Origin: Owenia fusiformis
Lineage: Eukaryota; Annelida; Polychaeta; Sabellida; Oweniidae
NCBI GenBank assembly: GCA_903813345.2
Contig: CAIIXF020000007.1
Span: 33,262,538-33,326,537, forward strand
Length of the DNA: 64,000 nt
Reading direction: 5' to 3'
Position numbers and translations under genes: made by a program. The notes under the pieces were generated by a model that was not told where the DNA came from, did no database searches, and saw only the letters and a list, made by a program, of their open reading frames with translations. Below, one piece after another: positions 1-11,662 of the stretch. Position 1 is the stretch's first letter; each line of letters opens with the position of its first letter.

Positions 1-3000
1 ATTCGTAGCGCTCGTCCGAGGAGTTCTCATCTAAGTGTGTCTCGGGCGGAGACGTGTCATCCGAGATGACACGAGACATCACCACTCTGTTCAACTTGAA
101 CTATAACATCATTTTAGACCATTAATTTCAATTTTAGAGAGAAAAATTTATTTCGTAGCGCTCGTCCGAGGAGTGTCTCATCCTAAGTGTGTCTCGGCCG
201 GAGACGTGTCATCCGAGATGACACGAGACATCACCACTCTGTTCAACTTGTAACTATAACATCATTTTAGACCATTAATTTCAATTTTAGAGAGAAAAAT
301 TTATTTCGTAGCGCTCGTCCGAGGAGTGTCTCATCCTAAGTGTGTCTCGGGCCGAAGACGTGTCATCCCGAGATGACACGAGACATCACCACTCTCTGTT
401 CAACTTGAACTATAACATCATTTTAGACCATTAATTTCAATTTTAGAGAGAAAAATTTATTTCGTAGCGCTCGTCCGAGGAGTGTCTCCTCCTAAGTGTG
501 TCTCGGCTGGAGACGTGTCATCCGAAATGACACGAGACATCACCACTTCTGTTCAACTTGAACTAAAACATCATTTTAGACCATTAATTTCAATTTTAGA
601 GAGAAAATTTATTTCGTAGCGCTCGTCCGAGGAGTGTCTCATCCTAAGTGTGTCTCGGCCGGAGACGTGTCATCCCGAGATGACACGAGACATCACCACT
701 CTGTTCAACTTGAACTATAACATCATTTTAGACCATTAATTTCAATTTTAGAGAGAAAACTTTATTTCCTAGCGCTCGTCCGAGGAGTGTCTCATCCTAA
801 GTGTGTCTCGGCCGGAGACGTGTCATCCCGAGATGACACGAGACATCACCACTCTGTTCAACTTGAACTATAACATCATTTTAGACCATTAATTTCAATT
901 TTAGAGAGAAAACTTTATTTCGTAGCGCTCGTCCGAGGAGTGTCTCATCCTAAGTGTGTCTCGGCCGGAGACGTGTCATCCCAAGATGACACGAGACATC
1001 ACCACTCTGTTCAACTTGAACTATAACATCATTTTAGACCATTAATTTCAATTTTAGAGAGAAAAATTTATTTCGTAGCGCTCGTCCGAGGAGTGTCTCA
1101 TCCTAAGTGTGTCTCGGCCGGAGACGTGTCATCCCGAGATGACACGAGACATCACCACTCTGTTCAACTTGAACTATAACATCATTTTAGACCATTAATT
1201 TCAATTTTAGAGAGAAAAATTTATTTCGTAGCGCTCGTCCGAGGAGTGTCTCATCCTAAGTGTGTCTCGGCCGGAGACGTGTCATCCCGAGATGACACGA
1301 GACATCACCACTCTGTTCAACTTGAACTATAACATCATTTTAGACCATTAATTTCAATTTTAGAGAGAAAAATTTATTTCGTAGCGCTCGTTCGAGGAGT
1401 TTTTCATCCTAAGTGTGTCTCGGCCGGAGACGTGTCATCCCGAGATGACACGAGACATCACCACTCTGTTCAACTTGAACTATAACATCATTTTAGACCA
1501 TTAATTTCAATTTTAGAGAGAAAAATTTATTTCGTAGCGCTCGTCCGAGGAGTGTCTCATCCTAAGTGTGTCTCGGCCGGAGACGTGTCATCCCGAGATG
1601 ACACGAGACATCACCACTCTGTTCAACTTGAACTATAACATCATTTTAGACCATTAATTTCAATTTTGAGAGAAAAATTTATTTCGTATCGCTCGTCCGA
1701 GGAGTGTCTCATCCTAAGTGTGTCTCGGCCGGAGACGTGTCATCCCGAGATGACACGAGACATCACCACTCTGTTCAACTTGAACTATAACATCATTTTA
1801 GACCATTAATTTCAATTTTAGAGAGAAAAATTTATTTCGTAGCGCTCGTCCGAGGAGTGTCTCATCCTAAGTGTGTCTCGGCCGGAGACGTGTCATCCCG
1901 AGATGACACGAGACATCACCACTCTGTTCAACTTGAACTATAACATCATTTTAGACCATTAATTTCAATTTTAGAGAGAAAATTTATTTCGTAGCGCTCG
2001 TCCGAGGAGTGTCTCATCCTAAGTGTGTCTCGGCCGGAGACGTGTCATCCCGAGATGACACGAGACATCACCACTCTGTTCAACTTGAACTATAACATCA
2101 TTTTAGACCATTAATTTCAATTTTAGAGAGAAAAATTTATTTCGTAGCGCTCGTCCGAGGAGTGTCTCATCCTAAGTGTGTCTCGGCCGGAGACGTGTCA
2201 TCCCGAGATGACACGAGACATCACCACTCTGTTCAACTTGAACTATAACATCATTTTAGACCATTAATTTCAATTTTAGAGAGAAAAATTTATTTCGTAG
2301 CGCTCGTCCGAGGAGTGTCTCATCCTAAGTGTGTCTCGGCTGGAGACGTGTCATCCCGAGATGACACGAGACATCACCACTCTGTTCAACTTGAACTATA
2401 ACATCATTTTAGACCATTAATTTCAATTTTAGAGAGAAAAATTTATTTCGTAGCGCTCGTCCGAGGAGTGTCTCATCCTAAGTGTGTCTCGGCCGGAGAT
2501 GTGTCATCCCGAGATGACACGAGACATCACCACTCTGTTCAACTTGAACTATAACATCATTTTAGACCATTAATTTCAATTTTAGAGAGAAAAATTTATT
2601 TCGTAGCGCTCCTCCGAGGAGTGTCTCATCCTAAGTGTGTCTCGGCCGGAGACGTGTCATCCTGAGATGGCACGAGACATCACCACTTTGTTCAACTTGA
2701 ACTATAACATCATTTTAGACCATTAATTTCAATTTTAGAGAGAAAAATTTATTTCGTAGCGCTCGTCCGAGGAGTGTCTCATCCTAAGTGTGTCTCGGCC
2801 GGAGACGTGTCATCCCGAGATGACACGAGACATCACCACTCTGTTCAACTTGAACTATAACATCATTTTAGACCATTAATTTCAATTTTAGAGAGAAAAA
2901 TTTATTTCGTAGCGCTCGTCCGAGGAGTGTCTCATCCTAAGTGTGTCTCGGCCGGAGACGTGTCATCCCGAGATGACACGAGACATTACCACTCTGTTCA

Positions 3001-6000
3001 ACTTGAACTATAACATCATTTTAGACCATTAATTTCAATTTTAGAGAGAAAAATTTATTTCGTAGCGCTCGTCCGAGGAGTGTCTCATCCTAAGTGTGTC
3101 TCGGCCGGAGACGTGTCATCCCGAGATGACACGAGACATCACCACTCTGTTCAACTTGAACTATAACATCATTTTAGACCATTAATTTCAATTTTAGAGA
3201 GAAAAATTTATTTCGTAGCGCTCGTCCGAGGAGTGTCTCATCCTAAGTGTGTCTCGGCCGGAGACGTGTCATCCCGAGATGACACGAGACATCACCACTC
3301 TGTTCAACTTGAACTATAACATCATTTTAGACCATTAATTTCAATTTTAGAGAGAAAAATTTATTTTGTAGCGCTCGTCCGAGGAGTGTCTCATCCTAAG
3401 TGTGTCTCGTGTCATCCCGAGATGACACGAGACATCACCACTCTGTTCAACTTGAACTATAACATCATTTTAGACCATTAATTTCAATTTTAGAGAGAAA
3501 AATTTATTTCGTAGCGCTCGTCCGAGGAGTGTCTCATCCTAAGTGTGTCTCGGCCGGAGACGTGTCATCCCGAGATGACACGAGACATCACCACTCTGTT
3601 CAACTTGAACTATAACATCATTTTAGACCATTAATTTCAATTTTAGAGAGAAAAATTTATTTCGTAGCGCTCGTCCGAGGAGTGTCTCATCCTAAGTGTG
3701 TCTCGGCCGGAGATGTGTCATCCCGAGATGACACGAGACATCACCACTCTGTTCAACTATAACTATAACATCATTTTAGACCATTAATTTCAATTTTAGA
3801 GAGAAAAATTTATTTCGTAGCGCTCGTCCGAGGAGTGTCTCATCCTAAGTGTGTCTCGGCCGGAGACGTGTCATCCCGAGATGACACGAGACATCACCAC
3901 TCTGTTCAACTTGAACTATAACATCATTTTAGACCATTAATTTCAATTTTAGAGAGAAAAATTTATTTCGTAGCGCTCGTCCGAGGAGTGTCTCATCCTA
4001 AGTGTGTCTCGGCCGGAGACGTGTCATCCCGAGATGACACGAGACATCACCACTCTGTTCAACTTGAACTATAACATCATTTTAGACCATTAATTTCAAT
4101 TTTAGAAAGAAAAATTTATTTCGTAGCGCTCGTCCGAGGAGTGTCTCATCCTAAGTGTGTCTCGGCCGGAGACGTGTCATCCCGAGATGACACGAGACAT
4201 CACCACTCTGTTCAACTTGAACTATAACATCATTTTAGACAATTAATTTCAATTTTAGAGAGAAAAATTTATTTCGTAGCGCTCGTCCGAGGAGTGTCTC
4301 ATCCTAAGTGTGTCTCGGCCGGAGACGTGTCATCCCCAGATGACACGAGACATCACCACTCTGTTCAACTTGAACTATAACATCATTTTAGACCATTAAT
4401 TTCAATTTTAGAGAGAAAAATTTATTTCGTAGAGCTCGTCCGAGGAGTGTCTCATCCTAAGTGTGTCTCGGCCGGAGACGTGTCATCCCGAGATGAAACG
4501 AGACATCACCACTCTGTTCAACTTGAACTATAACATCATTTTAGACCATTAATTTCAATTTTAGAGAGAAAAATTTATTTCGTAGCGCTCGTCCGAGGAG
4601 TGTCTCATCCTAAGTGTGTCTCGGCCGGAGACGTGTCATCCCGAGATGACACGAGACATCACCACTCTGTTCAACTTAAACTATAACATCATTTTAGACC
4701 ATTAATTTCAATTTTAGAGAGAAAAATTTATTTCGTAGCGCTCGTCCGAGGAGTGTCTCATCCTAAGTGTGTCTCGGCCGGAGACGTGTCATCCCGAGAT
4801 GACACGAGACATCACCACTCTGTTCAACTTGAACTATAACATCATTTTAGACCATTAATTTCAATTTTAGAGAGAAAAATTTATTTCGTAGCGCTCGTCC
4901 GAGGAGTGTCTCATCCTAAGTGTGTCTCGGCCGGAGACGTGTCATCCCGAGATGACACGAGACATCACCACTCTGTTCAACTTGAACTATAACATCATTT
5001 TAGACCATTAATTTCAATTTTAGAGAGAAAAATTTATTTCGTAGCGCTCGTCCGAGGAGTGTCTCATCCTAAGTGTGTCTCGGCCGGAGACGTGTCATCC
5101 CGAGATGACACGAGACATCACCACTCTGTTCAACTTGAACTATAACATCATTTTAGACCATTAATTTCAATTTTAGAGAGAAAAATTTATTTCCTAGCGC
5201 TCGTCCGAGGAGTGTCTCATCCTAAGTGTGTCTCGGCCGGAGACGTGTCATCCCGAGATGACACGAGACATCACCACTCTGTTCAACTTGAACTATAACA
5301 TCATTTTAGACCATTAATTTCAATTTTAGAGAGAAAAATTTATTTCGTAGCGCTCGTCCGAGGAGTGTCTCATCCTAAGTGTGTCTCGGCCGGAGACGTG
5401 TCATCCCGAGATGACACGAGACATCACCACTCTGTTCAACTTGAACTATAACATCATTTTAGACCATTAATTTCAATTTTAGAGAGAAAAATTTATTTCG
5501 TAGCGCTCGTCCGAGGAGTGTCTCATCCTAAGTGTGTCTCGGCCGGAGACGTGTCATCCCGAGATGACACGAGACATCACCACTCTGTTCAACTTGAACT
5601 ATAACATCATTTTAGACCATTAATTTCAATTTTAGAAAGAAAAATTTATTTCGTAGCGCTCGTCCGAGGAGTGTCTCATCCTAAGTGTGTCTCGGCCGGA
5701 GACGTGTCATCCCGAGATGACACGAGACATCACCACTCTGTTCAACTTGAACTATAACATCATTTTAGACAATTAATTTCAATTTTAGAGAGAAAAATTT
5801 ATTTCGTAGCGCTCGTCCGAGGAGTGTCTCATCCTAAGTGTGTCTCGGCCGGAGACGTGTCATCCCCAGATGACACGAGACATCACCACTCTGTTCAACT
5901 TGAACTATAACATCATTTTAGACCATTAATTTCAATTTTAGAGAGAAAAATTTATTTCGTAGAGCTCGTCCGAGGAGTGTCTCATCCTAAGTGTGTCTCG

Positions 6001-6865
6001 GCCGGAGACGTGTCATCCCGAGATGACACGAGACATCACCACTCTGTTCAACTTGAACTATAACATCATTTTAGACCATTAATTTCAATTTTAGAGAGAA
6101 AAATTTATTTCGTAGCGCTCGTCCGAGGAGTGTCTCATCCTAAGTGTGTCTCGGCCGGAGACGTGTCATCCCGAGATGACACGAGACATCACCACTCTGT
6201 TCAACTTAAACTATAACATCATTTTAGACCATTAATTTCAATTTTAGAGAGAAAAATTTATTTCGTAGCGCTCGTCCGAGGAGTGTCTCATCCTAAGTGT
6301 GTCTCGGCCGGAGACGTGTCATCCCGAGATGACACGAGACATCACCACTCTGTTCAACTTGAAATATAACATCATTTTAGACCATTAATTTCAATTTTAG
6401 AGAGAAAAATTTATTTCGTAGCGCTCGTCCGAGGAGTGTCTCATCCTAAGTGTGTCTCGGCCGGAGACGTGTCATCCCGAGATGACACGAGACATCACCA
6501 CTCTGTTCAACTTGAACTATAACATCATTTTAGACCATTAATTTCAATTTTAGAGAGAAAAATTTATTTCGTAGCGCTCGTCCGAGGAGTGTCTCATCCT
6601 AAGTGTGTCTCGGCCGGAGACGTGTCATCCCGAGATGACACGAGACATCACCACTCTTTTCAACTTGAACTATAACATCATTTTAGACCATTAATTTCAA
6701 TTTTAGAGAGAAAAATTTATTTCGTAGCGCTCGTCCGAGGAGTGTCTCATCCTAAGTGTGTCTCGGCCGGAGACGTGTCATCCCGAGATGACACGAGACA
6801 TCACCACTCTGTTCAACTTGAACTATAACATCATTTTAGACCATTAATTTCAATTTTAGAAAGAA
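1..6865. repeat. Satellite subfamily A
   Basis: Monomers read CGTAGCGCTCGTCCGAGGAG, then GTGTCTC, CTAAGTGTG and CTCGGCCGG, and mostly end in GAGAGAAAAA. Divergence between monomers is a few substitutions. Within it, a block of ten monomers is duplicated (see 4104-4680 and 5634-6210). Confidence 0.9.
4104..6210. repeat. Ten-monomer higher-order duplication in satellite A
   Basis: Four private variants recur exactly 1530 bp (10 x 153) apart: GACAATTAA at about 4238 and 5768, ATCCCCAGA at 4332 and 5862, GTAGAGCTCG at 4430 and 5960, and CAACTTAAAC at 4672 and 6202. The shared block covers at least 4104-4680 and 5634-6210. Variants at 3758 and 6363 are not shared, which bounds it. Confidence 0.88.
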
Positions 6866-9675
6866 AAATTTATTTCGTAACGCTCATCCGAGGAGGGTCT
6901 CATCCTAAGAGTGTCTCGTCCGGAGACGTGTCATCCCGAGATGACACGAGACATCACCACTCAGTTCAACTTGAACTATATCATCATTTTAGACCATTAA
7001 TTTCAATTTTAGAAAGAAAAATTTATTTCGTAACGCTCATCCGAGGAGGGTCTCATCCTTAGAGTGTCTCGTCCGGAGACGTGTCATCCCGAGATGACAC
7101 GAGACATCACCACTCTGTTCAACTTGAACTATAACATCATTTTAGACCATTAATTTCAATTTTAGAAAGAAAAATTTATTTCGTAACGCTCATCTGAGGA
7201 GGGTCTCATCCTAAGAGTGTCTCGTCCGGAGACGTGTCATCCCGAGATGACACGAGACATCACCACTCTGTTCAACTTGAACTATAACATCATTTTAGAC
7301 CATTAATTTCAATTTTAGAAAGAAAAATTTATTTTGTAACGCTCATCTGAGGAGGGTCTCATCCTAAGAGTGTCTAGTCCGGAGATGTGTCATCCCGAGA
7401 TGACACGAGACATCACCACTCTGTTCAACTTGAACTATAACATCATTTTAGACCATTAATTTCAATTTTAGAAAGAAAAATTTATTTCGTAACGCTGATC
7501 CGAGGAGGGTCTCATCCTAAGAGTGTCTCGTCCAGAGACGTGTCATCCCGAGATGACACGAGACATCACCACTCTGTTCAACTTGAACTATAACATCATT
7601 TTAGACCATTAATTTCAATTTTAGAAAGAAAAATTTATTTCGTAACGCTCATCCGAGGAGGGTCTCATCCTAAGAGTGTCACGTCCGGAGACGTGTCATC
7701 TCGAGATGACACGAGACATCACCACTCTGTTCAACTTGAACTATAACATCATTTTAGACCATTAATTTCAATTTTAGAAAGAAAAATTTATTTCGTAACG
7801 CTCATCGGAGGAGGGTCTCATCCTAAGAGTGTCTCGTCCGGAGACGTGTCATCCCGAGATGACACGAGACATCACCACTCTGTTCAACTTGAACTATAAC
7901 ATCATTTTAGACCATTAATTTCAATTTTAGAAAGAAAAATTTATTTCGTAACGTTCATCCGAGGAGGGTCTCATCCTAAGAGTGTCTCGTCCGGAGACGT
8001 GTCATCCCGAGATAACACGAGACATTACCACTCTGTTCAACTTGAACTATAACATCATTTTAGACCATTAATTTCAATTTTAGAAAGAAAAATTTATTTC
8101 GTAACGCTCATTCGAGGAGGGTCTCATCCTAAGAGTGTCTCGTCCGGAGACGTGTCATCCCGAGATGACACGAGACATCACCACTCTGTTCAACTTGAAC
8201 TATAACATCATTTTAGACCATTAATTTCAATTTTATAAAGAAAAATTTATTTCGTAACGCTCATCCGAGGAGGGTCTCATCCTAAGAGTGTCTCGTCCAG
8301 AGACGTGTCATCCCGAGATGACACGAGACATCACCACTCTGTTCAACTTGAACTATAACATCATTTTAGACCATTAATTTCAATTTTAGAAAGAAAAATT
8401 TATTTCGTAACGCTCATCCGAGGAGGGTCTCATCCTAAGAGTGTCTCGTCCGGAGACGTGTCATCTCGAGATGACACGAGACATCACCACTCTGTTCAAC
8501 TTGAACTATAACATCATTTTAGACCATTAATTTCAATTTTAGAAAGAAAAATTTATTTCGTAACGCTCATCCGAGGAGGGTCTCATCCTAAGAGTGTCTC
8601 GTCCGGAGACGTGTCATCCCGAGATGACACGAGACATCACCACTCTGTTCAACTTGAACTATAACATCATTTTAGACCATTAATTTCAATTTTAGAAAGA
8701 AAAATTTATTTCGTAACGCTCATCCGAGGAGGGTCTCATCCTAAGAGTGTCTCGTCCGTAGACGTGTCATCCCGAGATGACACGAGACATCACCACTCTG
8801 TTCAACTTGAACTATAACATCATTTTAGACCATTAATTTCAATTTTAGAAAGAAAAATTTATTTCGTAACACTCATTCGAGGAGGGTCTCATCCTAAGAG
8901 TGTCTCGTCCGGAGACGTGTCATCCCGAGATGACACGAGACATCACCACTCTGTTCAACTTGAACTATAACATCATTTTAGACCATTAATTTCAATTTTA
9001 GAAAGAAAAATTTATTTCGTAACGCTCATCCGAGGAGGGTCTCATCCTAAGAGTGTCTCGTCCGGAGACGTGTCATCCCGAGATGACATGAGACATCACC
9101 ACTCTGTTCAACTTGAACTATAACATCATTTTAGACCATTAATTTCAATTTTAGAAAGAAAAATTTATTTCGTAACGCTCATTCGAGGAGGGTCTCATCC
9201 TAAGAGTGTCTCGTCCGGAGACGTGTAATCCCGAGATGACACGAGACATCACCACTCTGTTCAACTTGAACTATAACATCATTTTAGACCATTAATTTCA
9301 ATTTTAGAAAGAAAAATTTATTTCGTAACGCTCATCCGAGGAGGGTCTCATCCTAAGAGTGTCTCGTCCGGAGACGAGACATCACCACTCTGTTCAACTT
9401 GAACTATAACATCATTTTAGACCATTAATTTCAATTTTAGAAAGAAAAATTTATTTCGTAACGCTCATCCGAGGAGTGTCTCATCCTAAGAGTGTCTCGT
9501 CCGGAGACGTGTCATCCCGAGATGACACGAGACATCACCACTCTGTTCAACTTGAACTATAACATCATTTTAGACCATTAATTTCAATTTTACAAAGAAA
9601 AATTTATTTCGTAACGCTCATCCGAGGAGGGTCTCATCCTAAGAGTGTCTCGTCCGGAGACGTGTCATCCCGAGA
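6866..9675. repeat. Satellite subfamily B
   Basis: From about 6871 every monomer carries a linked set of changes: CGTAACGCTCATCCGAGGAG, GGGTCTC, CTAAGAGTG, CTCGTCCGG and GAAAGAAAAA. The switch from A happens within one monomer. About 18 copies. The linked changes show that B was amplified as a unit from one variant. Confidence 0.9.
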
Positions 9676-10551
9676 AGCTAACGAAGCCCCCGAATGCATG
9701 CTCCTAGGCTTACCTCCAGACTCTGTGTAGCAGCGTAGTAAGTGTAGCTAGCGTAGCCCCAGAATGCATGCTCCTAGGCTTACCTCTATACACTCTGTAG
9801 TCGCATAGCCAGACGAGTGTAGCTAGCGTAGCCCCTGAATACACGCTCCTAGGCTTACATCCAGATCCTGTGTAGCAGCGTAGTCAGTGCAGCTAGCGTA
9901 GCCCCTGAATGTATGCTCCTAGGCTTACCCCCATTACCTCTGTGTAGTTGCGTAGCCAGTATGGTTAACGTAGCCACCGAGTGCATGCTCCTTGGCTTAC
10001 CTCCAGACTCTGTGTAGCCACGTAGCCAGTGTAGATAGCGTAGCCACAAAATGCATGCTCCTAGGCTTACATCCAGATCATGTGTAGCAGCGTAGTCAGT
10101 GTAGCTAGCGTAGCCCCAGAATGCATGCTCCTAGGCTTACCTCCAGAACCTCTAGTCGCGTAGCCAGTGTAGCTAGCTTAGCTACCGCATTCATGCTCCT
10201 TAGCTTACCTCTATACACTCTGTAGTTGCATAGCCAGTGTAGCTAGCGTAGCCCCTGAATGCATGCTCCTAGGCTTACATCCGGATCCTGTGTAGCATCG
10301 TAGTCAGTGTAGCTTGCGTAGCCCCCGAATGCATGCTCCTAGGCTAACCTCCAGAATCTGTGTAGCAGCGTAGTCAGTGTAGCTAGCGTTACCACAGAAT
10401 GTATGCTCCTAGGCTTACCTGCAGACCCTATGTAGCCGCGTAGTCAGTGTAGTTAGCGTAGCCACCGTATGCATGCTCCCAGGGTTACCTCTATACCCTC
10501 TGTAGTCGTTTAGCCAGTGTAGCTAACGTTGCCACCGAATGATTGCTCCTA

Positions 10552-11020
10552 GTCTTACCTCCAGACTCTGTGTAGTCGCGTAGCCAGTGTACCTTGCGTA
10601 GCTACTGCATGCATGTTCCTAGGCTTGTACGTCCAGACCCTATGTAGCCAGTGTAGCTAGCATTGCCACCGTATGCATGCTCCCAGGGTTACCTCTATAC
10701 CCTCTGTAGTCGTGTAGCCAGCTCTCTGTGTAGCAGCGTAGTAAGTGTAGCTAGCGTAGCCCCAGAATGCATGCTCCTAGGCTTACCTCTATACACTCTG
10801 TAGTCGCATAGCCCGTGTAGCTAGCTTAGCCCCTGAATACGTGCTCCTAGTCTTACCTCCAGACTCTGTGTAGTCGCGTAGCCAGTGTACCTTGCGTAGC
10901 TACTGCATGCATGTTCCTAGGCTTGTACGTCCAGACCCTATGTAGCCAGTGTAGCTAGCATTGCCACCGTATGCATGCTCCCAGGGTTACCTCTATACCC
11001 TCTGTAGTCGTGTAGCCAGT
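10552..11020. repeat. Segmental duplication within the 70-bp array (298-bp shift)
   Basis: A block with unusual variants (TACCTTGCGTAGCTACTGCA, then CTTGTACGTCCAGACCCTAT and TAGCATTGCCACCGTATGCA) occurs from about 10552 and again about 298 bp later. The two copies are almost the same. Confidence 0.8.
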
Positions 11021-11548
11021 GTAGCTAACGTAGCCACCGAATGCATGCTCCTAGGCTTACCTCTAGACTCTGTGTAGCAGCGTAGTCAGTGTAGCTAGGG
11101 TAGCCCCTGAATGCATGCTCCTAGGCTAACATCCAGATCCTGTGTAGCAGCGTAGTCAGTACAGCTAGCGTAGCCCCCGAATGCATGCTCCTAGGCTTGC
11201 CTGCAGACCCTATGTAGCCACGTAGCTAGTGTAGCTAGCGTTGCCACCGTATGCATGCTCCCAGGGTTACCTCTATACCCTCTGTAGTCGTGTAGCCAGT
11301 GTAGCTAACGTAGCCACCGAATGCATGCTCCTAGGCTTACCTCTAGACTCTGTGTAGCAGCGTAGTCAGTGTAGCTAGGGTAGCCCCTGAATGCATGCTC
11401 CTAGGCTTACATCCAGATCCTGTGTAGCAGCGTAGTCAGTGTAGCTAGCTTAGCTACAGCATTCATGCTCCTTAACTTACCTCTATACACTCTCTAGTCG
11501 CATAGCCAGTGTAGCTAGCATAGCCCCTGAATACATGCACCTAGGCTT

Positions 11549-11662
11549 ACATGAATGACCATTAATTTCAATTTTAGAAAGAAAAATTTATTTCGTAACG
11601 CTCATCCGAGGAGGGTCTCATCCTAAGAGTGTTTCGTCCGGAGACATGTCATCCCGAAAAGC
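11549..11662. repeat. Displaced fragment of the 153-bp satellite inside the 70-bp array
   Basis: From about 11551 the sequence leaves the 70-bp repeat and reads subfamily B of the 153-bp satellite (ACCATTAATTTCAATTTTAG through CCGGAGACATGTCATCCCGA). It then re-enters the 70-bp repeat through the same junction seen at 9675 (AGCTAA.GAAGCCCCC). The matched junctions lie 1984 bp apart, so the satellite boundary itself was duplicated. Confidence 0.9.

Larger units (their letters stand above)
1..9675. repeat. 153-bp satellite array, about 63 monomers
   Basis: Head-to-tail array of a 153-bp unit; successive unit starts lie at 1071 and 1224. The first half of each unit is GC-richer and the second half AT-rich (ending near TTTTAGAGAGAAAAATTTA). 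Each unit has a perfect hairpin, CGTGTCATC and GATGACACG around a CCGA-type loop, preceded by a short GTCTC/GAGAC hairpin. 153 is divisible by 3, but every frame is closed by stops, so it is not coding. Short internal deletions occur near 3408 and 9376. It resembles centromeric or heterochromatic satellite DNA; location on the chromosome is inference. Confidence 0.97.

Noticed and set aside
1-9675. Hammerhead ribozyme in the 153-bp satellite (as in invertebrate retrozymes)
   Set aside because: The minus strand has CGGA(C/T)GAGCG...CGAAA, near the CUGANGA...GAAA core, but the invariant U4 is G in both subfamilies and no stable stem II can form. No other candidate was seen on either strand.
9855-10049. 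64-codon minus-strand open frame in the 70-bp satellite
   Set aside because: It translates repeat units that happen to lack stops; neighbouring units close the frame.
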